From the NCBI GenBank assembly GCA_025617745.1, contig CM046870.1:27547927-27611926 (forward strand): a stretch of DNA of 64,000 nucleotides. Direction: 5' to 3'. The notes beneath the pieces are model-generated. The model was given only the letters and a program-made list of their open reading frames with translations. It was not told the DNA's origin and did no database searches. This DNA is from Heliocidaris erythrogramma. Its lineage: Eukaryota > Echinodermata > Echinoidea > Camarodonta > Echinometridae. Below, piece by piece: positions 46,402 to 56,695 of this stretch (positions within the stretch are counted from its first letter, which is position 1; each line of letters opens with the position of its first letter). The position numbers and the translations under genes were made by a program.

Positions 46402-47098
46402 ATGCCTAGTTCACATTTGGCTTGCGATGTGTCTACGGAGCCCGTAAACTGCCCGCATCCCCCTTTCCGCGCGGCCTCCGTGCGGAGGCTGTAAGATTTT
46501 CGTGCGGATTCACGGGTTCCGCAGCCTCTACGATTTGTTATCGAGAGGAGTTTGACAATTTTTTTAAAAATCGTAAGACCGTAGCCCGTAGACATGTCGT
46601 AGGTGACATCGCACAATCCTCGCACGGGCACCGTGCAATGGCCAAGCGTGATCGTGCAGCAAACGCACGATTTTTGGTGGACATGGGGGCAAAAAAAAAT
46701 CGCAAGGTTGCCGCTCGCTGCCCGTGCAGTACCCGTAAAATATGAAATATGTACACATAATTCCTATTGCTGGGGATTGGGATCCTCAAACGGCACGGCG
46801 ACTGCACAATCACCGCACCACCTCCGTGAAGCCTCGCCACGGGAGCCGTGCGGGCTCCGTACGATTTCCTCATGGAGGTTGTGGAGACTGTACGGCAACT
46901 GCATTGACATCGCACAATGCCCGTACGGAATTCAGACGGGTTGCCCCCGAGGCCCCGAAGAACAAATTGCACGATGCCCGTAGACAATGTGAACACAAAT
47001 GCCGTAGCCCTATAGCGACGTACGATGCCCGCAAAATCGCACGGAAAATCGTAGACACTTTTATCGCACGGCGTCCGCGGCAAATGTGAACTAGGCAT
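46402..47098. repeat. CpG-dense TIR element ATGCCTAGTTCACATTTG
   Basis: About 697 bp, ends ATGCCTAGTTCACATTTGGC and GCAAATGTGAACTAGGCAT. The interior is filled with variants of CGCACGG, CGTACGG and CCGTGCG on both strands, and is far richer in CpG than the flanks. Several overlapping open frames arise only because the sequence is G+C-rich. None has a recognisable domain. Confidence 0.8.
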
Positions 47099-47126
47099 TT
47101 ACAGAGTGTCATTGACCATGAATTTC

Positions 47127-47955
47127 TACAGGGTGTCCCTGAAAAAGAGAAACCCAAGTTTATGGGCGAATTTCTCAAAATTATTAGTTGTTTAATGTCT
47201 ACATCATTTGCAAGCTCATTTTCTCTTTTCTCATACGCAATCAAAAACATGAAAAATAAAATACGCATGACCGATTTCGGACAGTCCAAAGTGGAATTGT
47301 CAGAAACCTAATTGTCCAAAATACATGGATGACTGCTATCATTATGGTTTTAAAAAGATAAGAAATTATTTTGAGTTATTCATTAAAAAATCCCAAAACA
47401 AAACAAAAGAAAAACACGTGGAGATTATTGGAAAGCTCACATTCTCTTCTGTCATGTGAGGCCATAAACATGATGGAAGTATCAGTTATGACTGAGCAGC
47501 CTCAAATGTGGTCTCCCGATATAGCAGGCACAATTTTTATGTGATAAGGCCCATTGACATTATGTTCACCTCCCTAATTTAATTTCTTCAAACAAAATGG
47601 CAATGTCCCTTGACAATTGCAAGGTGTGCTGTCTGCCCAGTCTGGAGTGATCCTTCCATCAAAATTATGGTCTCATATGAAAGAAGAGAACGCGAGTTAC
47701 CAATAATTTTCACGTTTTAATATTTTTAATAACTCCAAATAATAATTTTAAAATCGTAATGAACCAAACATAGCAGTCACCATGTATTTTGGACAATTGG
47801 GTATCTTATACTGCCCCATCAGACTATCTGACATCGGTCAATCTTAATTTACGGATCATGTTCTTCATGCCATAAATTATGAAAGAAGAGAAGTTGAGCT
47901 TTCCTAAGTAATTTGCCAATAAACTTGTGTTTCCCCTTTTCAGGAACACTCTGTA
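47127..47955. repeat. TIR element TACAGGGTGTCC
   Basis: About 829 bp with ends TACAGGGTGTCCCTGAAAAA and CTTTTCAGGAACACTCTGTA. The arms pair further through GAAACCCAAGTTTATGGGCG AATT / AATTTGCCAATAAACTTGTG TTTC. No transposase frame remains. Confidence 0.75.
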
Positions 47956-48275
47956 TAATAAAGGGTTTATCATTGCACCTATTAAGCATGTTCCAACTGA
48001 CTATGGGGTGCCGGCCCGTCATTTTCGTCCTCGGGTGATAAAGCTGAGAGGAAATTCGGCATTTTCGCCCACGCAAAACCAACAATATTATATCAATGGT
48101 GAATGAACCTCTATAAACTTCATGAATCATGAACTTCTGAAATAAAGATTTTAATCGGTCCGTCATGGTCATCAGTCAATATCATTGTCGTCTAATTTAT
48201 GGTGAATAGGATAATTTGTGAGCACCTTACTATATTGAATATATCATAAAGAAAGTAAATTTGAGAAAATTACAA

Positions 48276-48334
48276 TGCCCCGACCGGGATTCGAACCCGG
48301 GACCCTGGATTACATGACCAGTGCTCTACTAACT
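48276..48334 (-). repeat. tRNA-like segment, left copy (5' part lost)
   Basis: Minus strand: AGAGCACTGGTCATGTAATC CAGGGTCCCGGGTTCGAATC then the 3' acceptor half. Almost identical to the right copy from the D-stem 3' strand onward. The acceptor 5' strand and first half of the D-arm are replaced. Confidence 0.7.
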
Positions 48335-48527
48335 ACTATCTAACATATAGCCCCTCTCTGTCCTCTATAGAAATTCGTTGGCATGGATTTGCCCGACTTT
48401 AGAGGGAAGACCTGTCTCATTGGTAGGCCATTATATAGCGTACGCATGGAATTGGTATGGATGTACCCCCTACGCTCGATGGAAAGAGAGGGGCTATATG
48501 TGAGATTGTTACTTTGCTTCGACGGGA

Positions 48528-48599
48528 GCCCGGATAGCTCAGTTGATAGAGCACTGGTCATGTAATCCAGGGTCCCGGGTTCGAATCCCGGTCGGGGCA
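48528..48599 (+). tRNA. tRNA-like sequence (Thr-TGT-like), probably a tRNA-derived repeat
   Basis: A 72-nt cloverleaf: acceptor GCCCGGA/TCGGGGC (6 of 7 pairs), D-stem GCTC/GAGC, anticodon stem CTGGT/TCCAG (4 of 5), T-stem CCGGG/CCCGG, intact A and B boxes. The anticodon loop CATGTAA would give TGT, as in threonine tRNA, but the base before the anticodon is A instead of the nearly invariant U33. It is duplicated in inverted orientation. Both points argue for a tRNA-derived repeat rather than a working tRNA. Confidence 0.55.
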
Positions 48600-49195
48600 T
48601 TGTAATTTTCTCACATTTACTTTCTTTATGATGATATATTCAATTTACTTCAATCCTATCAATTATGATATTTAATTACCTTACTATATCTAATATGATG
48701 TTGCCAAATAGTCTAAAGTTTTATGTATGCTGTCAAACAGATCGACCTATATATAAACATTAATACTTTACAGAATGTGAATTGTCTATCAACTTTTTCA
48801 AAATGTATTTTGAGTTTGTTACTAAAAAGTTTATTAAAGAGTACTGTCGCGATGTATCAAATAGCTGAGCGATTACGACCTTCTAAAAGAAGTTGAATGT
48901 CTCTATAATTGGTGATGGTAAGTCATCCGTTCTATCAAACATATGTCTTAAAAATAACATATTGGAGATCAGTCTGAGACACGCGATTTTACTTTAAACT
49001 TCATTATAATTTCGCAGTTGTCACGTATTTGCAAGATCAGCTACCTATTGCCTGGGGCATTCTTTTGTCCATATATATTATGTATCTCGTAATTACCAAC
49101 GTTATTTTGTTCGTTGTTATTGTCAGCTGTCTAGTCGGGAGTTTGTGTAATACGAACCGTCCTAGACTGTAAAAAAAATACCCGGATAATGACCC

Positions 49196-49640
49196 TCTAA
49201 TTTAATCCCGCAAGGTAGTTGTCTGAGGTAACTGAAATCAATTCTTGGAAGGGTTAGTCGTCTGGGGGTAATGATTCAGGGAAATTGTCTAGGGGTAGTT
49301 GTCCTGCAGAATAGTTCTCCTGGGATAATTGATATAGGAAGAAGATTCACAGGGTAGGTATAAAGGGGGTAATTGTCTTTGAGGCAGTTGTCCGGGAGAG
49401 GGGTGGTTGTTCTAGGGAGTAGTTGTCCTAGGGGATAGGTTTCTGTTGGATAGTTGACACATGTGGTAGTTTTCTCTTGGGGTAATTGTCCCAGGGCTAG
49501 ATGTTGTCCGGGTGGTTGGACTTGGAGGTAGTTCGCCTAGGGAATATGTTTTCGTGGAACAATTGCCATAGGAGGCAGTTGTCACTTGGTAGGTGATCGG
49601 GGGTAATAGTCAAAGAGGTATAGTCGACCTGGTACGTCAG
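49196..49640 (+). repeat. Degenerate minisatellite GGGGTAGTTGTCCTAG
   Basis: About twenty diverged units of 17-22 bp, each around GG(T/A)A(G/A)TTGTC: for example AGGGGTAGTTGTCCTGCAG, GGGAGTAGTTGTCCTAGGG, GAGGCAGTTGTCCGGGAG. No open frame runs through it. A much shorter similar patch lies at 56270-56370. Confidence 0.75.
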
Positions 49641-50602
49641 CCTCAAGTTTACACTGAAAAAAATGCAGTACGGCTAAGGTAATATAGAAAGTTTTTTTTC
49701 TTCTAAACTTAGCTCATGTCAAGACTGTTCGGTCGTCGAATAGGCCCATGATAGGCATGATAGGGTCAGTATTCGCTGGACGGTCCGTACTTGTTAAGTT
49801 TACGTCCGTTGTCTCGCCTCTTGAATGTATGCACAGTCCTTCTCTATCCAATCATCTACTGATATCCCAGGAGAAAGACGCGTGCAGGTCACGTGGCTAT
49901 ATAAGTCTCGCGGGCCGTCTTGTGAACCCTCAGATAGCTTGTCAGATGGCTAACGAGACAGACATTGTTGGTTTGGTGGATTGTCGAACGTGAGGGTTGT
50001 CATGGTTGTCAGTCTGGTGAGATGTCTGTCAACTTGGCTGTAGCAAAACTCCTAAACCTAACGCAAAGTGCGATAAAAAAAGTTTCCTCGTCGTTGTCAT
50101 CGTCGTCATCGTCACCATCGCCAGTGTGGTATTTGTCAAAGTTTAAAGTGGCTGTTGTCAAAGCGTTTAAAAATAGTTGTCTTTTCTAGTTTGTTAACAG
50201 TCATGTAAGAATGTCCTGGTCGTGCCAAGGGTCTTATCAATGTTCTGCAAAGAAGAGACAAGGAAGAGGGTATAAGTTAGGTGCAGTATTTCCTTAAACA
50301 TGCAAAATGAGTTCAGTCGGAAGACCATGCCTATAGAAATTATTTCTGTCAGGTATTGTCTAAATCCATTTAGCTAACGTCTTTCCTTTAATAGCAAAAC
50401 AATCTCTTGGACTGTTTCAATCCTGTTTTGATGAAAAGAGATGACGTTAATGATGAAAATCAAGAGGAAGTGTAGGCAAGCGCAGTGAGTTCTTGTCACG
50501 GCCAGTCCAACTAGCGTTTACCATTACTTGCTATACAGTATTTAAAAATTCGGGGACGCGTCCCCCCCCCCCCGTGATAGCCGCCCATGAGTGTAAGCAT
50601 CT

Positions 50603-51255
50603 TTAAAGGGAAATTAACCTCAGCGTATGAATTAGCTTATTTTGAATGGTGTAGTATATGCCTCTTATTTGATACATGCAATTTCATGTAAAAACACAGG
50701 ATATAGATATAAATCACTATTTTCCAGCCAAGTTATCGTCTGCTAGCAATAATAAGGGGGCTGCCATTACTTTATGTGTACACGAACATATTTTTCATCC
50801 CAAGTAAAATTTCCTTCATCGTTAACTTGTAATTGATTTTTAGAGGACAAATATATATTAGATAAAGTCACATATTCTGAAATGTAAGTTTAGTTTTATA
50901 TATTTTTTAAAAGGTCTTAATTTGTTCATAAAAAATATACTTCATAAAAAATATACGTCAAGGACGGAGAATTGACGTCAAGGACGGAGACAATCGTAAC
51001 AATACCAAAACAAAGCGAGGAATCTGCTTTACAGGATGGCTATTAGAACTCATGGGTCGTCAATTATCTAGGCCCATGGCCAATAACAATCGTAATACAA
51101 TCAGAACAAAGCGACGTATCTGTTGTAAAGGTAGGCTATTATCAATGCATATGGTACCTAATGATCCGTGTCATGCACAAAATGGCAGCCTCCATGGAAA
51201 GACGTAGCAGACAATAGGTGCATCTAGAATATCACGTGGGGTTAATTGTCCTTTA
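50603..51255. repeat. TTAAAGGGAAATTAACC TIR element
   Basis: About 653 bp with ends TTAAAGGGAAATTAACCTCA and GGGGTTAATTGTCCTTTAA. It shares GGGGGCTGCCATTAC and CTAGCA words with 27835-28742. The inside includes a short direct duplication (GTCAAGGACGGAGA twice). Confidence 0.75.
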
Positions 51256-52250
51256 ATCTGGTATTTGGCACTTATTAGATGAGATAGTTGATGGGCTAAA
51301 TTAATCCATAGCATTTATTCTCCAATTTACATGTTTTATGTCCATGTTCGTCAGTCGTCTTTAGCTTGGGCATGTTAGGTGTGTGGTACTTCTGATATAC
51401 TCTCTTAGTTGAAAAAAAAATGGATATCTACTTGTCTAAAACGGCTTTTTAAATCAAAACATTTCATGTGCAAACCGTCCGAGTTTTGCGTGAACTTCTT
51501 GAAGCAATGAGTATGCTACAAGCAGTGTCTCGTGTGACATCGTCCAGATTGAGATGTGTCAAATCATTTTAAGGTAACTCTTTCCTTCGAATCACTTTTT
51601 TGATTGAAATCCTTAAGAATTTGACACTTTAGCCGTAAGACACTGTAAGATGAGAACAGTTTCATACATTTGTTACAGATATGCATCACTTTCTTCTTCA
51701 GTCTATTTCATAATGCACATGCAGGTAGAACAAAAACACACGTGCTAACATTTCTTTCAGCAAGGAGGTTAGTCGTCCTTCAACTGTTTGTGAATCAACA
51801 CTTCATACGAAATTGGTTTGAGTAGAAACAGAAAAGTTAGAGAAGCATAGTAGTGGAAGTTTCGGGGAAAAATCACATAAGAGTAAAAGAAAGTTATTTT
51901 TTATGGGGAATCTCACATTGGCAATGCTGTCATGATGTTTCATGTCATACATGGAGAGTTCGAAATATTAAAAACTTCCCATTTTCCATTCCAATGATAG
52001 GACAGACTCTGTAGGCATTACACGTAACGGGTAACATATTGTTCCAAGTCCTCTCGGGGTGGGGGGGGGGGGGGAGATGTACATTTCACCATAAGAATAA
52101 AAGTAGGGCTACTCGTGTCCAATTTCTTTCAAACTAGCACTTGTTGTTTCTCTATTTTTTCTGCTTTCGTGTAAGCCAATATTCAATGAAGAGTTGATTG
52201 CCCATTGCAATACAAGCCAAGGTACAGATTTATACAACTGATGTGTATCA

Positions 52251-52390
52251 GGGGAGCGTTTCATCAAGCCTTTTGTCAGTGACTTTTACTGACAAATTTG
52301 CTCTCAGCCAATCAGATGCAAGGATTTCAGTAGCTTATAACAGTTGTCGGTAAAAAATCACTGATAAAACGCTTGATGAAACGCTCCCCA
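52251..52390. repeat. CCAAT-core hairpin MITE, intact copy of GCGTTTCATCAAG subfamily
   Basis: GGGGAGCGTTTCATCAAGCC and CTTGATGAAACGCTCCCC flank AGCCAATCAGATGCAAGG and AGCTTATAACAG. It lies 240 bp downstream of the receptor stop codon. Confidence 0.9.
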
Positions 52391-52627
52391 GGAAGTGATA
52401 AAATGACAATGAACAGTATCAAGGGAACACTATGATTCTACGTTTACAAGGAGTGAGCTGCAAAATGACCATAACAAGTATAAAAATTAACATGAATGTG
52501 AACACGACTGTGAACAAACCAAAACAGTATTGCATTAATTAAAGACATATTTAGAATGATTATATATAACTGTAATCACATATGATTCCTCGAATGTTCA
52601 TAGTAGATCTTTAGTTCATAATTTTTA

Positions 52628-53256
52628 TTATACTGCTTCTCTTTGAGTTACATTCGATGTAATAAGACTGTGTCTCTGTTCGTCATGTATCTCGTCATGT
52701 TTACCGATGTTCTCAAGAATGAGGGCGTCTGTTTGCGATCGCTTTCTGCTCGACAATGCAGGGAACGCTTTTCTTACGCGCTCCCTGAAACGTCCTCCGA
52801 CAAATGCGTACACGAAAGGGTTTACGCACGAATTAGCGTACGCCATGCAGTACGCTGTCGTCTGCATCGCGAGAGTGAGTTCGTTTTGAGGGAAGTCCTT
52901 GTCAAGTCGCTGCCACAGGTTGATGACGTGTAGCGGTAACCAGCAGACGGCGAACGCGATGATGACGGCGAGGACCATGCGCGTGATGCGTCGTTTTTGG
53001 TTCAAGAAGCGCGTCTGCGCGCTGGAGCGCGTTTCTTCACAGGGTTGGATCTGTTTCCACAGACGGAGCAGCACGATGGTGTAACACACACTGATTATGC
53101 TTAGAGGGATGGCGTACACGAGGAGGAAGGTGTATATCGCGTAGCCCGGGAACATCATCTTGTTCGGCCAGACCTCTTCGCATCGTGTGACCTGACCGTT
53201 CGTGTTCTGGACAGCGTCGAAGTAGACAGCAACCGGAATAGCCAGTAACGCTGAAC
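52628..53256 (-). CDS. KISS1R: Kisspeptin receptor-like GPCR, last exon (TM4 to C-terminus)
   Basis: Acceptor TTCTTATCCGTAG|GTTCAG. The split codon T|GT joins the exon at 56560-56695. It encodes 208 residues to TAA at 52630-52628. In order: the end of TM4 (SALLAIPVAVYF), extracellular loop 2 with its conserved cysteine (RCEEVWP), TM5 (YTFLLVYAIPLSIISVCYTI), intracellular loop 3, TM6 with the CWLPLH toggle motif, TM7 with NSCVNPFVY (NPxxY form), helix 8 (GGRFRERVRKAF) and a tail with several Ser/Thr. With the upstream exon it best fits the kisspeptin receptor GPR54. Galanin and allatostatin-A receptors are the next closest. An AATAAA overlaps the stop codon. The upstream ATG in the open frame (MNYPRF) lies in the intron and is not a start. 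Confidence 0.9.
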
Positions 53257-55307
53257 CTACGGATAAGAATAACCAAGAGAAACGAGGATAATTCAACTTA
53301 ATGTATTACTTGAGAATCCAACAAAATAGGTTCCTGTAAAAAGGAAAGGCACAGCGTCAGTGAATGCCAGATTGGTTGTGTCTTCAATAACAGGATGTTA
53401 TGAGTAGACTTACACATGACATTGTGCCTTGAATACCAGTATTGCAAAACAGGACGGGCAAAACGACGGCGTGTCAATTTAACTTTTGTCGAGTTAAAAC
53501 ATATATTCCTGATTAATCAACACTAAATTTACCCTCATTAATAACGTAAAGAAGCGAAATGCAGTGTCACGTGTCACGTGTCTCTCCTTTAGTCTTTCAA
53601 GACTAAATATGCCGTTACAAAAGTAGGGTAGTTACTTTTCATATTAACGATGTTAAGGTAATTGTAGTAAAAGCACACCGAATTCAAACATGAACTATAA
53701 AAACAAACTTGACAAACCGTGCAATCCACTTTTCATGGTGTTCATCGATCTTAACAATTCATCCCATTAAATTGTTAGTGCTTGAGCTATCATGATTACG
53801 AACAAAAAAAAAGGTAACTCTCAAACTGAAATGCATATTGTAGAAAAAGGACTTAACCTCAGTTTGTTCACTTCGACTAGTGAAGATACCTGATTAAGAT
53901 GCCAGTCAGTATAGCTGCGTCATGTTGCGATCTGTGAACTAATAAATGCTTCTCTTGGGAATTAAAACAGGTAAAATTCTTGCCAAAACAAAAACTGTAA
54001 TTCAATCAGTAGAAATTTGAGGCTTTAACTTAAAGGTCAGATGGTTCGGATATACAGCAGTCGCTAGATTCTATGGCTCTATTGCCCCACACACCCACTC
54101 CTGAGACAAATATCATGAAATGATGGTGAAACAGCGGTTGGCGTTGTGAAATTGGCACCCCCTCCTTATCTCTTGTCGCACCCTCTTTACAGCAACCTCT
54201 TTGGGCAATACCCCACTCGTCAAGTGTTTTTAGAAGATCGTTTCATCTGGGAAAACAATGGCCCTTAAAATAACAAACATCATAACACGTCTACTGCAAT
54301 GCCAGAAGAAATTTCAAAATGTTCGAACATTTTGCCGAGTAAAAATCAGTCCTGCGTCAGCCATGAGACCTACGTGACATAACGTGATGTTGCGTGTTTT
54401 TCCACGTGACTTTACGTGGCCTTCCACGTGACTCTACGTGGTGCTTCTTTTTTAGACGGGTCTGAATTGGGAGAGCTTGGCTATTTTTCGGCTGTACGGC
54501 ATCTACGGAGTGATTAAGGTGGTGTTCACGGCGCCTTTCTTGAAAAACATAAAATAAAAGAAACTTTGTGTACGTGGCGCTTACGGCTAAGTTTTACGTG
54601 AAAGTCTGACAAAGGCCTATTAAAGACAAGAACGTTGGTCAAGCCATCGACTCTTAGAGGAGATTAAGAGGCTGCCGGTTGGGGTATAGGAGCATCCGAG
54701 GCTATTGATTACCCGTCAAGTCCCTTCCGTCTTCCGAGTCGTTACACGAATCCGGTCAGCTTGGGATCGATTACGGCTGACTTGGACGGCAATCGATTTG
54801 CTCTTCAGTTGTAACGTGAAATGAGGGGTGAAGAGAGTCGGCACTGGAGGCCAGATCAGTGTGCTGAGAGCCCTCTAGTGAAAAGCATCGTCTCATTTTC
54901 CAGGCCAGGCAAGAAAGAGTGATAGATGATTTTTTTTTGGTGATAGATCGGAATATTAACGCCTCATAGAGCAGGATTTGGATGGCATTGATTACACGCA
55001 TATGATACGGGTTACCCTTGAAACAATCAATTGAAGGGATGATTTATACAATAATTTTACTCGTTCCCTTATCACAATATACTGCCTCTACATTACATCA
55101 AATTACAGGATTTTCCTTGTAACTGAAGAAGGAAAGAGGAGAAGAAAAAGTATAGTAGATATCAAGATTATTCTCACGTACCTTCTATCCGTCTTCTTTA
55201 CCTCTTACTTCTCGCCCATCCCACCTCATCCTCCTCAATCTCAATCTCTTAAAAACATTTTGTATTCTTCCTTTTAATTTCCCCTTTTGCTTATTAAATT
55301 TTTCGGG

Positions 55308-55908
55308 AGAGCAGAGATGGGATGTGGGAAACTGTACCCAAGAGAGAAGTTGCCCAGCGGAACCTAAGCTGTGGAACGTTATCCCTGACACAATAAAATA
55401 CTCCGCATCTCTTGTCAGCTTCTCAAGAAGGACAAAAAAACATTTCACTTAATCTTACAAATAATATGGTTTAAGATTCTTCCTAACCCTCCATTGGGTC
55501 TATTTTCTCCCTCTCTTCTCTCTGCTTCTTTGTGAATACATCTCTTATCCGTACTCATTTTATGTTGCACCTCCATCCTTCCCCCTTTTTCCCTCTTTCT
55601 CCCTCTTTTTTTCCTTCTCTCTCTCTTTCCTTTTTCCCCCTCCAATTAAGCTCAGCGGTTAAGGAATGTTATATTTTTTCTTTTTGTTGTATGTAGTTAT
55701 TTTCTTTTTATATATTTATTATGTAATATTATGTATTATGTTACTAAGGGCACCCTCGCCTCAAGCTTTTGCTTTTAGAGGTGCGTCCTCCAACTATGTA
55801 TGTACCATATGAATGTGTATTATGTCGTATTTTTGTTAAAAACATTATTACTTTGTACACTTATATTGAAAAGTTGGAAATAAATGTTTTGAAATTGAAT
55901 TGAAATTA
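55308..55908 (+). pseudogene. 3' end of a CR1/L2-like LINE reverse-transcriptase ORF, decayed
   Basis: Contains ETVPKREVAQRNLS in one frame and, after a +1 shift, PKLWNVIPDTIKYSASLVSF SRRTKKHFT with a stop at 55450-55452. Family knowledge: ...PKLWN.LP..I....SL..FK..LK..L is the usual C-terminal end of CR1/L2-type ORF2. A pyrimidine-rich 3' region follows, then a (TTGAAAT)n-like tail ending near 55908. It is 5'-truncated, frameshifted and inactive. Confidence 0.7.
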
Positions 55909-55929
55909 TGAGCGGTAGCTGTTGATATA

Positions 55930-56229
55930 GGCCCGTAACTTAACTTAAACCATGGTCTAAATGTGTGTTTTAACTATGGGCAGCCAAATGTCACACAAAT
56001 CTCTAACAATAGATATTCAATTTATCAGCATTTTGGTACTCAAACTTTTAAAAACTGTCTGGGAAGGATAAGTACAATAGTTTTCTTGACCATTAAAGCA
56101 TGAGACCAGAATCCAGTAAACATATAAGGAACATACAGTGTAAACAGATTTTTACATTTTTGGCTACCCATAGTTAAACCACACATTTAGACCATGGTTT
56201 AAGGTAAACCGGAGTTCAGAATACGGGCC
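55930..56229. repeat. TIR element GGCCCGTA..TACGGGCC
   Basis: About 300 bp. Left AGGCCCGTAACTTAACTTAA ACCATGGTCTAAATGTGTG and right CACACATTTAGACCATGGTT TAAGG...ATACGGGCC. GGCAGCCAAATGT / GGCTACCCATAGTT words are inverted too. Same family as 37909-38103. Confidence 0.8.
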
Positions 56230-56559
56230 ATAGGCTTTAGATATCCGATGGCTAGTTTTCAAGGTTCCAAAATGTCCTAGGGTTCGAATTAACCTAGGAG
56301 TAGATTTCAGTTGTCTGAGAGTTGTTGTTATAGGAGGGTAGACTATTTGTTATAGGAAGGTAGATTGCATAAAAAGTTGCGTTTAAACGTTAGTCAAAAA
56401 ATTAAACCCAACTTGATTTTCAACCAATCATGATCGCGTATTTGGGACTTGCGTTCATTTTTTTTTTGAGTTGCGATTAAACGCAACTTTTTATGCAAGA
56501 GGGCCCTGATGGGTACTTTTTCGGACGCGCACTCTAACATATCATAAACAAATACTTAC

Positions 56560-56695
56560 ATGTCCATATACCAATGCTGACCAGCAGGGCTATCTGAGGT
56601 GTCCTATTACGTAACGATTTGAGTGGGTACACGATGGCTTGGTATCTGTCGACACTCATGGCTGTTAAAGTGATGCATGTTGCTTGAGCGCTGAC
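56560..56695 (-). CDS. KISS1R: Kisspeptin receptor-like GPCR, exon with TM3 end, DRY motif and TM4
   Basis: 136 nt, acceptor AATCCACAG|GTC (phase 0), donor ACAT|GTAAGT. It reads [20 protein letters not shown] then [25 protein letters not shown]. Family knowledge: the string [16 protein letters not shown] followed by PLR.L..RTP..AL.VS..IW is specific to kisspeptin receptors (GPR54), and the match here is close over the whole exon. The DRY motif is canonical, where the human receptor has DRW. The upstream exon (TM1-TM3 start, ending around VNYIQQ in vertebrates) was not found between 56700 and 64000, so it may lie to the right of the window. Confidence 0.92.

Larger units (their letters stand above)
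48234..48645. repeat. Foldback element with tRNA-like arms
   Basis: A 412 bp inverted repeat. The arm ends ATTGAATATATCATAAAGAA AGTAAATTTGAG / CTCACATTTACTTTCTTTAT GATGATATATTCAAT flank tRNA-like segments that face outward. Inner arms AGAGGGGCTATATGT are also inverted. Confidence 0.85.
53257..56559 (-). other. Intron of the kisspeptin receptor-like gene
   Basis: 3.3 kb between GTAAGT and the acceptor at 53257. It contains a CACGTG cluster (54402-54441), a decayed CR1-like LINE 3' end in the opposite orientation, and a TIR element at 55930-56229. 53260-54340 shows nothing else. Confidence 0.85.

Noticed and set aside
46221..47289. Many 100-186 codon frames on both strands
   Set aside because: They arise from the G+C-rich, stop-poor interior of a TIR element. 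The frames overlap in all directions and have no recognisable domain.
53257..53296. Upstream ATG giving MNYPRFSWLFLSVG in front of the receptor exon
   Set aside because: It lies 5' of a strong acceptor (TTCTTATCCGTAG) whose phase matches the upstream exon, so it is intron.
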